Assembly (NCBI RefSeq): GCF_901933205.1
Contig: NC_044573.1
Span: 37,172,993-37,236,992, forward strand
Length of the DNA: 64,000 nt
Direction of reading: 5' to 3'
From: Camarhynchus parvulus
Lineage: Eukaryota > Chordata > Aves > Passeriformes > Thraupidae
Shown: positions 24,578 to 36,996 of the stretch, piece after piece
Layout of the letters: the number at the start of each line of letters is the position of its first letter
How positions within the stretch are numbered: the stretch's first letter is position 1
Notes under the pieces: generated by a model
Seen by the model: only the letters and a program-made list of their open reading frames with translations
The model's database searches: none
Told to the model about the DNA's origin: nothing
Position numbers and translations under genes: made by a program

Positions 24578-27500
24578 GAATAATCACTTAACTAGGATCT
24601 CTGGTTTCTGACTTTTAAAAAGGAAATGTTATTGTTTTGGAGAACAATTCAGTACGTTTAAAGTGCTGCTTTCAAAGATGTGTTAAAATCTTGATGAGAT
24701 CAGTTACTTTTTTATTACAAATTTTTTGTACTAATTGCCAAATAAATGATGTTAGGCTGGATCTGACTTAGCTGCAGTAGTCATCACTAAAGAAGAAGAA
24801 AAGAATTTTTCTCAATAAAGAAATGGCAAAAATTGAAGAAATAGTATTTGAGAATGAATTAGATACTGGTTTAATCAGATCAACACATTTAATTTCAATG
24901 TACAATAGTATGAACAAATCTGAAGTAATGGAAGGTATAGACTTTTCCTCTGCATACTTGCCTGACAGGAGGCACAAGGAATAGATATTATTACCTATTT
25001 TCTAGCAGCTCCTCTTCATTATAGCACAGAAACTTGGGCTCAGTTCTCTCCATTATTCTGAGCCAGCATATTAAAAGGAAAAGTAAGATGATGTGAGCTT
25101 AAATGTTACTCTGAAGAGTGCATTTCTCTCATACTGTTCTGCAATCTCTTCATTGATGTGTTACTATCAAAGCCAGACAAATTAACACTAGATTCAGAAC
25201 TATTCCTTCTCAAAAGTAACTCCCATGAACAGATGTTTAGAGTTCACAAACAGTTCAGTGACAGTTCATCAAGGTCTGAAAGTGGTGTTCAGTGTTCCAG
25301 GGCAGGGCACCCTCTCTACTGAGCATGTTTGAAGAAAGGAGATGTCCCTTTCACTGTCCAGTTATGCTATACCAAAATATTTCACCAGAATCTGTTCAGC
25401 AAACTCATTATAGATCAATAACTTGGTTTTGGGTGACCAAAACGGAGGTTTTAAGTCCAATATATCGTCAAAACCAGTCTGCCTTTGTCACTGCTCCATT
25501 AATGAAGTTATTACGATGTTAGTAAATGAAAGTTGTGGTTAACCAACTCTAATTGCTGGGTTTAAAATGGGCTTATTCTATTATTCAGTAACTGCAGTTT
25601 TCCTAAGTTCAATATCTTTGAGCTATTTTGAAAATATTTTTATCATTTCCTTTATCTGCTATAATTTCCCTTCCTGTGTTTGATTTGTGCTTCTCATAGT
25701 TTCTTGGCATTTTCTTGTGTTGATGAAGCTACACCCTTTCACTGTGTACCACTAATCATTTTATGTTGCTTTTTTTTAAAGATGCCTCAACCTAAAATTA
25801 ACACTTTTTTCTGGAAGCAAGGCCATGCCTAAGTATTTATCTTGAGAGCAAGAAACACAAGTAGACTATCCAATCTGATTTCTGTTTGTAGCTAAATACC
25901 ATCTTCTATATTGCCTTGTCAAACACATAGATACTCAAACACAGAGCAGTTCTCTGGCTACATGATTCTGCATCTCCGTTTCTGCCTGCCTACTTTTTGA
26001 TGACTAATTCTGACACAAGTAAAATAGATCCAAGCCAATAATGTTGGTTTGTTTTTTTTTACATTGGTGATCCTTAGTCATAAATATAGTCTCTTGCAAG
26101 CAGGCATATAAGATTGAAGAGAACCATCACTTATTCAATGCTGGGTGGGAGATAAAGTTAAATTCAGGATGAGAGATACTTATTTTCAATTACACTTTGC
26201 AGTGCATATCAGGCCAAGCCACCCCAACCACCACAGCGTGCAAATTTTGTTTTACTGTGCTGCCAGCGAACACTGCACCATGGCAGTAGTAGAAAAGTGA
26301 CATTTCAGAGGAAGAACAGTTGGCATATCTGCTGTTATGTGCCTGCACACATCTTGGGAGAGGCAGCAATAATTGTAGTTAGGGCTTCTTCAGACACTGG
26401 CCAATGGAAACAGCTCTGGAAATGCACTCAAGTAATGCATCTCCTGGTACTCCACTCACACACAGTCCCAGAGTGGTATTATTAATTTTTTCAGCTCTGG
26501 TAGCACACTTCAGGCTCGATAACAGAAGGAAGGTTGTAGCTGTTTTACATGTTTTCATTTCTATCCAGCTGCCTTTCTGCAATTAGTGACTGTGGGGGAT
26601 ATTCTAAAACCTGGCAATGACAAAGCAGGCAGGTGTGATGGTGGACAATAAATTTTCAATGCACTGTGGAGGACAAAAATAGCTGATCCAACTTGTGTAG
26701 ACAAAGTCTTTAAAGACCTAAGAAAGACATATTCATGCATGCATCCGGTGTCATTATTTTTTTAATATTTCTTGACTTCAGATTACCACAATAAAACACA
26801 AACTTTTTTGAATGCAATCTACATAAAGCAAGCAATAAAAAATCTTGGAAGCTGTAGGAACTGATACATGAAGGATTATATGAATACTTTTGAAAAGGCA
26901 GGGCTTCAGCTTGCTAATATTTGAATTTCATTCACATCAAGGAGAGATGGATACCATGGGGCTATAACAATGAGTGAAAGAATGAAATTTGAAAAAATAT
27001 ACATGAAACTGTAATTAGGGAAATACTACCTGTTATTCTGATATTTCAGTTTTCAAAAAATTCTCTTGAAGGAACAATCACCTAGAACTTCCAAAACTAG
27101 AGGAGATAAACTTTGGAAAACTTAGTAGAGAACACGTTACAGAGATCTGAACATGTGAATAGCCCCTTCTTTATCTTTACTTCTATTAAAATTTTTCTGT
27201 AGAAAGTTTTTTTATTTAGATGCTAAAAGGGGAAGTTTTCACCTTTAACAAGCCAATATGATCTCTATAAAACCTATTATTATGAAATAAACTGTTCAAC
27301 AGGGGATATAGCAGCAAGTATGCTTTGAAGAAAAGTTCCAATGTTTGTCTGAGGACTGTTTATGTTACCAGAAAACCATCAAGAATGAAGCATATTGGAA
27401 GCCTATGTTTGTGAAAGAAGCAGAACATATTTTTAGGAGGGCGTACAATATGATGTCTAGTCAAAACTCAAGAACCTTAGGCATTGTTACGCAGCATCCC

Positions 27501-30500
27501 TGAACATGATACCATGTTCCAAATATTTGATCACAGCCATCCCCATCAAAAATTGGCTCCAGAGAGTAATACCTTCAATGTCAGGTTTGAGGTGGCGATT
27601 TTATTAGTCATTATAACTTCATTTTTTTTCACTAAGAACAAAAATAGAAAAAAATATAATAAATGATAAAATTAAAACTTTGTGCAAGAGCAAAATCAAG
27701 ACATTTCAGTTTCATACCAAACAAGAGAGAATACTTCATGTTATTATCAGTTACTGCATTTATTCCTCAAAATGACAGTATTATTTTTAATGAATTAGTG
27801 AAACACAAAATTATGTTTGCCTTTTGTGTTTAATTATATTTCATTTTAGCTCCGAGAGATCTGCAAGATGAAAAAAATATCTGAGGTCTTTTAGAGAATA
27901 GCTGTAGAAGGTAATGTTTACACATATTTTATGTTAGATTTGGAGAAAAATTCTATGAAGATTGATGATATGAAGATAATTTCTGTTAACATTTTGGGCT
28001 GATAGCAGCTTGTTTTCATACTACCAAGGAATTTATTTGAGCTCCATACAGCTTATAATAAAAGTAATTTAAATTTTGATCTTCAGAGAAGTGAGCTCTG
28101 TTAGGTACTAAAGGCTGTCATTGCTGTAATATTTGAGACTGTAGAGATTTGCAAAATTTCCTCCTTCCACAGTCTTTGGCTGTATTTGAGAACCCAGTGA
28201 AGACTGTAGGGTGAAACCTGAGGAGTGCTGATCCCATATATCTCCTGCTGACATCAGTAGGAACTCAGCACCTATCAGCATTGAAAGGATCTGTTACTGC
28301 AGCTGACTCCTAATAATGCAAAACAATTAAAAACAATAGCAAATGGAACAAAACTCAAATGATGCATAGATATTGGGAAGAGTTTTAAGGATACCCTAAA
28401 AATTCAGAATCATCTTAGTTTTACAATTTATCATCTCAGTTGTGACCAGATTGTATCAGCAAAACATGATGCAGGATTAAATTCAGAATCAAAGCCCAAG
28501 TTAATTGTATAATGGTGAGAGCTTGAAAGGACTGGCTGTGAGCTACATGAAAATTAACACAAAGTCAATCTAAAGTAACACTGTGGTAGGAATCAGCATT
28601 CTGTCTTGGGTCTCTACTTTTACATTTAAATGATACATGGATCCATTATGAACATTTTGGCTTTTGCTTTCTGTCCATCACTCAATCTATTTGGTCTTTC
28701 ACAGAGGAATGATTCTTTTACCTGTGTCTGTAGGGGTTTACACAATGAAGATTCAGAACCATAAGGGAAGCTCCAGTAATAAAGAATAATAAATAGCATA
28801 TTTAACATTAAATTTAAATAGCACTATTAACATTATTGAGACCATAGTCCTCACATATACTTTTCTAAGGATTCTAAGCTTATATGTCTATGTGTCAAAT
28901 CTTGGTTCTTCCTGCCATACTGCTGCTCAGTGTTAGCAAGATGTTTGTTGCTGTGGTCCAAAGTGTTTATTAGCTTAATCTGCGTGGTCTGGATTTACTT
29001 TGGGGGAAGCTGATTGAATGGCACCCACCTATTTTAAAGTTGGCAGCAAGGTTTCACATATTTGCACTTGCTGGTGCCTGGAGTCAGTGTATTAGAACTT
29101 TGTTTTACTCCTATACTATCGTTTGGTATCTTTGCATATGGACCTATGCAGAAATACTGAATTTATTTGTCCCCGGGAAAGTTATGAGTCTAGAAGCCCT
29201 GAAGATAAGAAATCACAACAGAGACATTTTCTAGTCATAATAAAGACATAGCTGAGCCTGATTGTAACTGGAATCACAATTGCAATACCACATTAAAACT
29301 AAAGTATGAAAATTAATCACAGGAAGTCCAAGAACAAAGATCAGACCTCTAAATTATGATGGAATAAGTCAGATTTTGCCATAGGGCATAAGCATCAACC
29401 TGCAGTTTCCTTTGAAAGCTACTGCAGATGCCAGGGGCTAACAATAACTCAGTAGCAGAAACAGTTTTTCAACTGTACAGTATCCAATGTATAAAATCAG
29501 CCAAGATCTCTCTGAAGTGGACTGTGTCTCATCTTTACTGCCAGCTAGCCTTTCAGCCTTTCAAATGTTCAGAATGCATCACTATGGAGAAAATCGCTGA
29601 AGCATGAGCTGCCATGTGAGCTTTTAAAGTTCTGTTCATTACTTCCCAGTTCTGGCTGCTGTTTTTCCTTTTCAGAAAGGCAACCTATCTTCTCTATCAC
29701 TGTCTTGTAATAGTCACCCTTCCATGTCCTCTTCTTCCTTATTTCCCTTTTTCCTCCCACTTTGTTTTCCATCTGCTGAGACATCTTCAAACACAGGACT
29801 GTGTTCATGTAACAACTGTGCCAGAAGTTATGGAGAAGTCCACTGGCTTACAGATGTGCAGCTCCACAGTAAAATATCAAGTGTTGCTGCAATGTCCACC
29901 TAACTGGGCAGCCATGATTGCCAACTTAATAGGATAGACAAGTGTATTGTTAATGTACCTTACAAACATAAAAAGTTGATTTAGGATATAATTAATCAGG
30001 CTGTTTGGGTTTTGGGGGGTTTTAGTGTTTTGTTTGTTTGCTCTTTTATCTAATATTGTGGAATTGCAATGGTACTCAGCCAATTTTCATAACACTTCCA
30101 TCTTACACTGCAAATTCCCTCCCAGTGGGACCAGTGATACAACAGGACTTGAGCTATAGCCCAGCTTGCAGTAAACATACAGTCTTGAGAAAGTTTCTCT
30201 AAGCCTGCAAGAAATTACTCATCATGAAATAAAATGAACGATTCATTTGCAAGCAGCTACTCTGTACCATCAGCTGTCTAGCACTGCATGGCTGGGTAAA
30301 GCCTGCCCATGAAGATAAGTCATAGATAGCATTACTTTTCTGGGAAGACTCAGGCTTGTTCATGTAGGTATCTGTGATATTATTAGCCTGTGTGAAAATT
30401 ATTCCTTTAACCCATTAAGTGATGGCAAGAATTTAGGTAATTTTAATTACTTTTTTTTCCAGTCTTCATGTTAATTTTTAGTGTATAAGTACTTTCTTCA

Positions 30501-30990
30501 TAGTTTCAGCATAGTGGTGTAACACCCTGAAATTCTCCTTGTGCCACTTGTATCTGTTTACATGTTTGTAGCCAAGAGATATACCAAAGATGTATGTCTC
30601 CTAACTGGATATATTACTGCAAGCATCGATTTAGCTCTGCTTAATTAGTAAGAATGACTAATCATTCATTTTCTGGTCCATTAATCAAATATATTTCCTT
30701 GTTGAAAGCCTTTTCTTACAATCACTACCTGTTTTAAAAATATCTATAGTGATAATCCTTAAATTTCCCCAATCTAAGAGAATTTGCACATTTTAGGAAA
30801 ACTTTTCAGGTCAGTGGGATTCCAACAAGGGTCAGAGGGTAAATACAACTCATCCCAAAGTAATATTGGTGTATATACTTAAGTGTCTGTGACACTCTCA
30901 TTTTCAAGATGGACAGTGAGATTGTTTGCCAAAGGACTTACTCATCAAATCTTTGGGGCGAAGAGGTGATTTGAAATTAATATATGCAAT
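24578..30990. other. Noncoding AT-rich DNA, no gene recognised
   Basis: No exon, RNA gene or named repeat seen. Open frames are at most about 80 codons and unrelated to known families. The left edge is the abrupt end of the TTCCC array with ordinary unique sequence immediately after it. Confidence 0.65.
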
Positions 30991-30993
30991 ATA

Positions 30994-31025
30994 CAGTGCA
31001 ATTTGTTGCACTGTTTGTTGCACTG
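30994..31025. repeat. 12-bp tandem duplication overlapping an 8-bp hairpin
   Basis: TTTGTTGCACTG occurs twice in perfect tandem (31002-31013, 31014-31025). CAGTGCAA at 30994-31001 is the reverse complement of TTGCACTG in each copy, giving an 8-bp stem with a 4-nt loop. Probably a slippage product seeded by the hairpin. Confidence 0.7.
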
Positions 31026-34000
31026 CTTGTGAAATAACATTTTTCATCATGCCTTCAATCTTTATACTTTGTCTAAATTTCATTACGTCTGAGATGGATA
31101 CAAAAGAAAGGATAATGCTGAACCAGAAGAAGTGGATCATTTAAACTTAAATCCATTACTTATCAGTGAAAAATAAGCACAACAATCAGCTGTATTGGGT
31201 AAATGTGTTGTTCTAATAACAATTTTTATCAGCTCTGAGTTGGACCAAATGTGGAAGGCAGCTTGGAAGAATTGCAGGAATGCAGTTCAGTTAGTCAGAT
31301 CAGAGAGATCCTAAGCACATCGTGAATTGGCTCAAATGGTATTTACCATCATTTCACAGCAATTGCACAGATTAGACCTGGATAATTTTTGAATGTTTCA
31401 TTCACACAAAAGAGCTATTTCAAAGTCCTTAACCAAAATTTGTAAGATCATTGTTCATATAAAGTAGCTGAGCATACTCAAGAGAATTTAATATTCCAGA
31501 CTGTTCTGTTCCACAGATGACACAAGCCAAGGTCTCCTTTGCCTGATTTTGATGGGCTGCTCAGGTAAATGATAAAGATCTAGTGAATTAGAGTAAAGAC
31601 TAATAGCTAACAGATGTACAGATGCCATCCACTCTATTAATTAATGCTGCTGTACATTATGTGGAACTAATGCAAATTGCTGTGTGCAGAATATTTACAG
31701 ATTAGAATTGTGCTTAGCAACTTGGTGAGAACCTCAGTGGAAGTTTTTCCAATATATTCAAAAAATTCTGTGAAGGAGCTAGTAAGGTACAATCAGTGTG
31801 AAATTTGTTCGTGACCTTTAGGTTGTAATTAGTTCTCCTTGTTTAAGAATTTTTTTTTTCAATTCCAGTCAGTTAAGGCTGCATTTTGTCATTACTTTTA
31901 AACAGGTAAGACAATACTGATTTTTCTGCAGTTCAATATTATAACCCCAGAAAATTAGTATTGCTGATGAAATGGTCTTCAGTCTCAAAAGACTTATTAA
32001 ATTAAGTATTTCTAAAATTAGAGATCTAAACTGTGACAGTTTAAAAAGTCTTACTCTGGTGCCAATATGCCCTTCATAGTATGTGATGTTTTTCAGACAG
32101 CTACAATTTCTTTTTTCATTCACTTCTCAAAAAAAGAGGATTTGTCCAAATATTACGGTCACTTGTTTATTTTGATATTCGAATGGGTTTAGACTTAAAG
32201 TATCATTTAAAGGAAACTCAGTGTTGAGTTGCAAATTGCAACTGAAATAAGTTTTGTATAGCTGATAGTTTAGTAATCCGCCAGTTGTCTCTCTCACATA
32301 ATTACTATGCATGCTGGAATGAGACAAACCTTCTCAATTTTTTTTTTCATCATACAAAAATACATTAAAACAAATCAATTGTTGAGTTTGGCCAGCATTT
32401 AACAATCTACTGTATTCAGCTCCAGCTCTTGAGCTGATTCTTAAGACAAAGAAAAGAGAAATATTAGTAGTTAAAAGAGGAACAGTGAGGGAGGAAGTGT
32501 ACTTCACCTGCAGCTCAGAAGTTAAGTGTGGTATGCACAAGACAGTGAGTTAAGTATAGAATCACTCACAAATTTGGTGTAAAGTTGTGTTTGTTCCACA
32601 CACATGCTATCATATGCGATACCATCGAATTTAGATGCTGTGTTTAAGCAGTGCCATTTTTAATGCCTTTGCTAAAAAATATTTTCACATCCAATAACCA
32701 AAGCCAAGCTTACTTGCTGTTTAAGGGAGTCAAAGTCTTCTTTAACATGCTCTCAAGTGTGAAAATAATTTTTTTCATTCTCAGCATAAAAATAGATACA
32801 TCTGCTCAGTAGTATTCATGAGCAAGTTGTAAGCAGCAAAAAAAAATGTATTTTTATTTTGCAATAAGGTCTTCATATTGTGTATCAGTTATGGAATTAA
32901 GTTTGATCATTAAAACTACCTCCCAGACATTTGATTAAATACAATACTTTAATATTTATTATTTTGGTTCTTGAAGCAGCTAGTTTATTGGAGACTTCCA
33001 CTCTGAATTCAGGGTTTCACAGCATTATTGGGCTACTGTGAAGTGAAATAAAAGCAAACAAAATCTGTGGTAATAATCTGCTACAATGTCAAACCTGCTG
33101 CAGTGTTTATAACACCACTTGATCTCTGGTAAGCAGTGCGTTAAATTTTTATTCAAGATAGCCAGGAACTCCCAAAGCCTTTGCCAGGATTGTAGAAGGG
33201 AACAACCACTTGAGGTTTGGGCTGCCTGCAATCATGTAATTAGCTAAACTGAATACCAGAAGTTCTGAGTTGACGTTATTTATTAACTAATTGACAGCTT
33301 GCACTGGTTAACCATAGGAAAGAGAAAAAGATAACCTAACAGGAGAAAAAGCTACCCTGAAAATGGAATGATTAGAGCAATGAAATTATTTGGTTTGCAT
33401 ATTTCCAGTATTCTTGAATTTATGCTTCCCTTGCTGGGAGAAATTTAACCACTGTCTGCTGAGGAAATGTTTGGGGTTTTTTTTTAGTTCTTTTGTGTCA
33501 GCATCCAAGCTTCCTTCATGGTACATTGCTTAACATCTCTACATTCTGGTTTTAAATATGATGAACAGCTTTTAACATCTAATTGAACAATTGTCCTGAT
33601 CAAACACTTTTCCCTCCTCAAATGTCTGTCAGTATGTTTAATATAAGAGATTTCAAAGTGTTTGTAATTGGGGTCAGTTCAGGATCCTAAACAGATTTTA
33701 ACTTTGCTCTTCTAAAGCTTCTTGTATTCTGATTTGTTGTCTGTATAAGGGTAGTGACACATTATTTGCTGTCAGGGTAGTTCTGAAAATAAGAAAAGCA
33801 AGATCTATGAGCATTCAAAAGAAAAGGATCTTTTTTGAATTAAGCGGGTAAGCCTATGGTATTTATTAGCATTTATAATAAATTGTACTAATAATTCTTT
33901 ACATGCTTCTAGAGTCTTGGGTGAAAACATTATTATTAATAAGTCTCCTTTGCAGTTTTCAAACAAAGAAACAATAAAGCTCTTGTTTTCATATAGGTAT

Positions 34001-36962
34001 TTTCAGTAACTTGGATATGGTATACATCCTTGCATACCAAACACCTGTTGTCTTCCAGTTTCTTTGATTGTGGAGGTCATCAGCATAAATTGAACCATAA
34101 GTAATAAGATTTAAAGCTGAGTGAGTAAAATCAGTTGACAGTTAAAGAGCTTAAAATAGCCTACTATAGCTTCTAGTAGCTGTGTTATAAGCAATACTCA
34201 GGATTTTCTCTGTGCTGCTCCTCAGCTGAACCCAACCTGAACCCCTTTTTGATGCAATCACTTGGTCAAAAATGAACAGCTAAAATGAAAGTAATTTTTC
34301 AAAAAAGGACATGATTGCTGTTTGAGAATCTTTGGTTAACTAATCTGAAATATTTCAGTCGGACACATTTTCAACACTCCTGGACTTATCAAATGATAAA
34401 AATAACTTTTCTGGATATTTCTCTTAGTGTCCATTTACTAAGGAGATTAATGTTTACCTGTGTTGGGAAAGAAACTGCTTTCCTGTCAGTTCCACATTCC
34501 CCTTCATACTCTTTCCTGCTGTCCCAAGGAAAGTAGAGTAGTGGAGTTGTTTTTTTTTTTTTTTTTCTTAATTCAACCCATGACTTTCACATATTAAAGC
34601 AGCTGTTTGTGCATTGCAGGACTCTCCCAGAACCTGCATGTAGTTATGCACCCATTCACACAGCTTTTTGAGTAGTGACTACACATAGGGGAGTAAGAGC
34701 ATCCCTCTTTTATTGAGAAGACTTGTGTTCCATTCTCTGAGGGTTTGAGGTCTTCTGTGCTGCTCCCTACTCATTTTCTCCAGCATCTCTCCAGTCTGTT
34801 CAATTAATGGTGGTGAGATAGATATGTCTGTAGAAGGATATAGATGTTGGCAGGACAGAAGGGAATTATATAAATTAGAGCTATTTAATTTTCAGTGATC
34901 ACAGAACCTTCTGAAGAAACCAGTGACTGCAGTGACACAGAAGCTGTGACTGCAGCTGTAGGTTCTCATAAGCTCTGCCCGAGCTTTAATGGAAGTGAGG
35001 GAATTCCCTTTCCTGTCTCTCAGACAGATATAATGGCAACATCTCTTAGGAGCCTTCTGACTCATATGAACAAAACTAGGAGGAATGAAGATGGATTTAT
35101 ATGCATTATCTCTTTAATTTTGAAAAATTTTAGCTGCTGCTCCTTGCTGAAACACCTTACTGCACTGAAATTGAATTATCTATTTAGTCAAAAATATTTG
35201 GCCAAGATATTGACAGATTTCTGAGGAGAGCTGACACACATCAGTGCTTGCTACAGTTAGTAAGTTTAGCAGCTGCTCCAGGGAAACTGAACAGCTAGAA
35301 TTGGCACTGGGGATGGCATAGAATTCTTCAGCTCATACTGCAGAGGATTTTGAGCACTTTGTCGCCTCTCAGTTTGCTCTCCCTAATAAAGAAGCTTTGG
35401 TAAGGCTCCTGTGATACAAAACTGTTTGTAAGAAGCAATCAATAAAACATGTCCAAAGCTGGTCAATGGGGTGAGTAGCATGGAAATGAGAGCAGGTTGA
35501 TACACTGTGAAGGCAGTGGGTAAAAGAAGGAATGATAGTTACAGAACCAGAACTCTGAGTCTGGAACAGCGGAAAACGGCAAGGCAGAAAGGTGTGCAAA
35601 AATGGTGTGATTATTTACATCAGAACTCCAGGCTAGGAAGATGACAGCAGCTGTGTTTTGAGTGGACTTGAAAATGGAACCATTTCTGTCGAGGAGACCA
35701 GAACTGAAAAGATTGGTGTCAAGAGGGAAGATTATAATGAGGTTTATATGTTGCAACTGTGTTAGTCAACAAGATGAAAACAACACTATGCTAAGAAGCT
35801 TGGAGACAATTAGATTGATTTTGTTTTCTCCCTTTTAAAATTGTATTTTCTACAATGTACCTACCCTTTTCTTTACTGACTGTGTGACCTTTAGTGGTTT
35901 TTACTCTTAATTATTTCCTTTCCTGTGGTTGCTTTTAATATATAGTAGAACATTCAGTCGATGTAGTAAATCTATTTCCTTATGTGTTTGGAAACAGTGC
36001 ACATTATTTATTTTTGAAACTACATAATAGTTTATGAGAATGAGGACCTACTACTGTGATTGCTGCTTTTCCTGCTCCATTAACCCACAAAAAGCTCAAT
36101 TTCTAATGAAATCTAAATCCATTCCAAAGCCAATGAATATCTAATATTAATTCATTTTGTAACATTCTTAAATAAGATATGATATATAATCTTTGGCTCA
36201 GTATATACATGGTTTCTATAGAAGAAGACTGCAAAATCTTTCTGGGAAATTATTGGGAAGGATTGTTTGTGGAATTTTTTTATTAACTAGCCCTAACCAG
36301 TTCCATTAATCTTTATCTGTAGATGGACACTTCCATAAAATGACTGGCTTATTTTTTACTGTTCAAAAAATTTATGTTTTATTTCACCCTAGCCTTCTGT
36401 CAAATACTGTTTGGGTTTTTAAAATTTATTTTGGCTCAAAATTCAGACATTTAACTTATGAATTAATATTTTTGAAGATGCATTCTCCTCTTGACAGTAC
36501 TGCAGAGAAATAGGAACTCCTAGGCTAATGCTAACATGTGTCCTGAAATTGTTCTTTGTTTAGTGAGTATAGAGACTCACTAAGCAAACTTATTCTTTTG
36601 CCTGTTTTGAATAAATCCTGGCTCAACCAATTTTCTGTTCTTCCATGTGTAGCACTCCAATGTCAAGTTTGTGAGACATTGTAGATATTGTGTGTAGAAA
36701 TTGCAAATAAGAACTTCAACACTAATATTTTTATTATCATTATTGTCTGTGGGCAATCCAACATACACATATTATTAATAGCTATCCTTTGCTCTCATGG
36801 AAATATGATAAAAGTTTGAGTGGCATCAGCTTCAAAGTGTGCATGTTAAGTGGCATGCATAAAAAAGTCCAAGCACAGTTTTATTTTTTTTTCAAATGCA
36901 AATTAAAATGGAAAGGGAAGTAATCTTAGAAGAACTTCTTTCTGATCTTATATCCACACTCT
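31026..36962. other. Noncoding DNA, possible regulatory sequence, no gene
   Basis: No gene recognised. The part at about 31180-31740 is not repeat-like and contains homeodomain-type TTAATTAATG and a perfect POU octamer ATGCAAAT (31670-31677), a vocabulary often seen in conserved enhancers. Such motifs are frequent by chance in AT-rich DNA. A T17 run lies at 34550-34566. Open frames reach 109 codons (34895-35224, plus) without a recognisable domain. Confidence 0.5.
34550..34566 (+). repeat. T17 homopolymer
   Basis: An uninterrupted run of 17 T. Nothing on either side identifies a retrocopy whose A-tail this would be. Confidence 0.9.
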
Positions 36963-36996
36963 TTTAAGGTAAATTCAGGAGTGAATTTACCTTAAA
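36963..36996. other. Perfect 15-bp-stem hairpin with 4-nt loop
   Basis: TTTAAGGTAAATTCA (36963-36977) is followed by the loop GGAG and then its exact reverse complement (36982-36996). The stem is perfect over 15 bp. Too short for a microRNA precursor. It could be a cruciform site, a palindromic protein site, or a templated-inversion scar. Confidence 0.9.

Noticed and set aside
22461..24587. 708-codon open frame on the minus strand
   Set aside because: It is the simple-repeat array read as protein. Pentamer and 11-mer units contain no stop in any frame, the composition is only G, K, E, R, F, Q, N, I and S, and there is no start or domain context of a real gene.
31670..31677. POU octamer ATGCAAAT as a definite regulatory site (others near 12958 and 50572)
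   Set aside because: Several octamers are expected by chance in 64 kb of AT-rich DNA, so single hits are not evidence of regulation.
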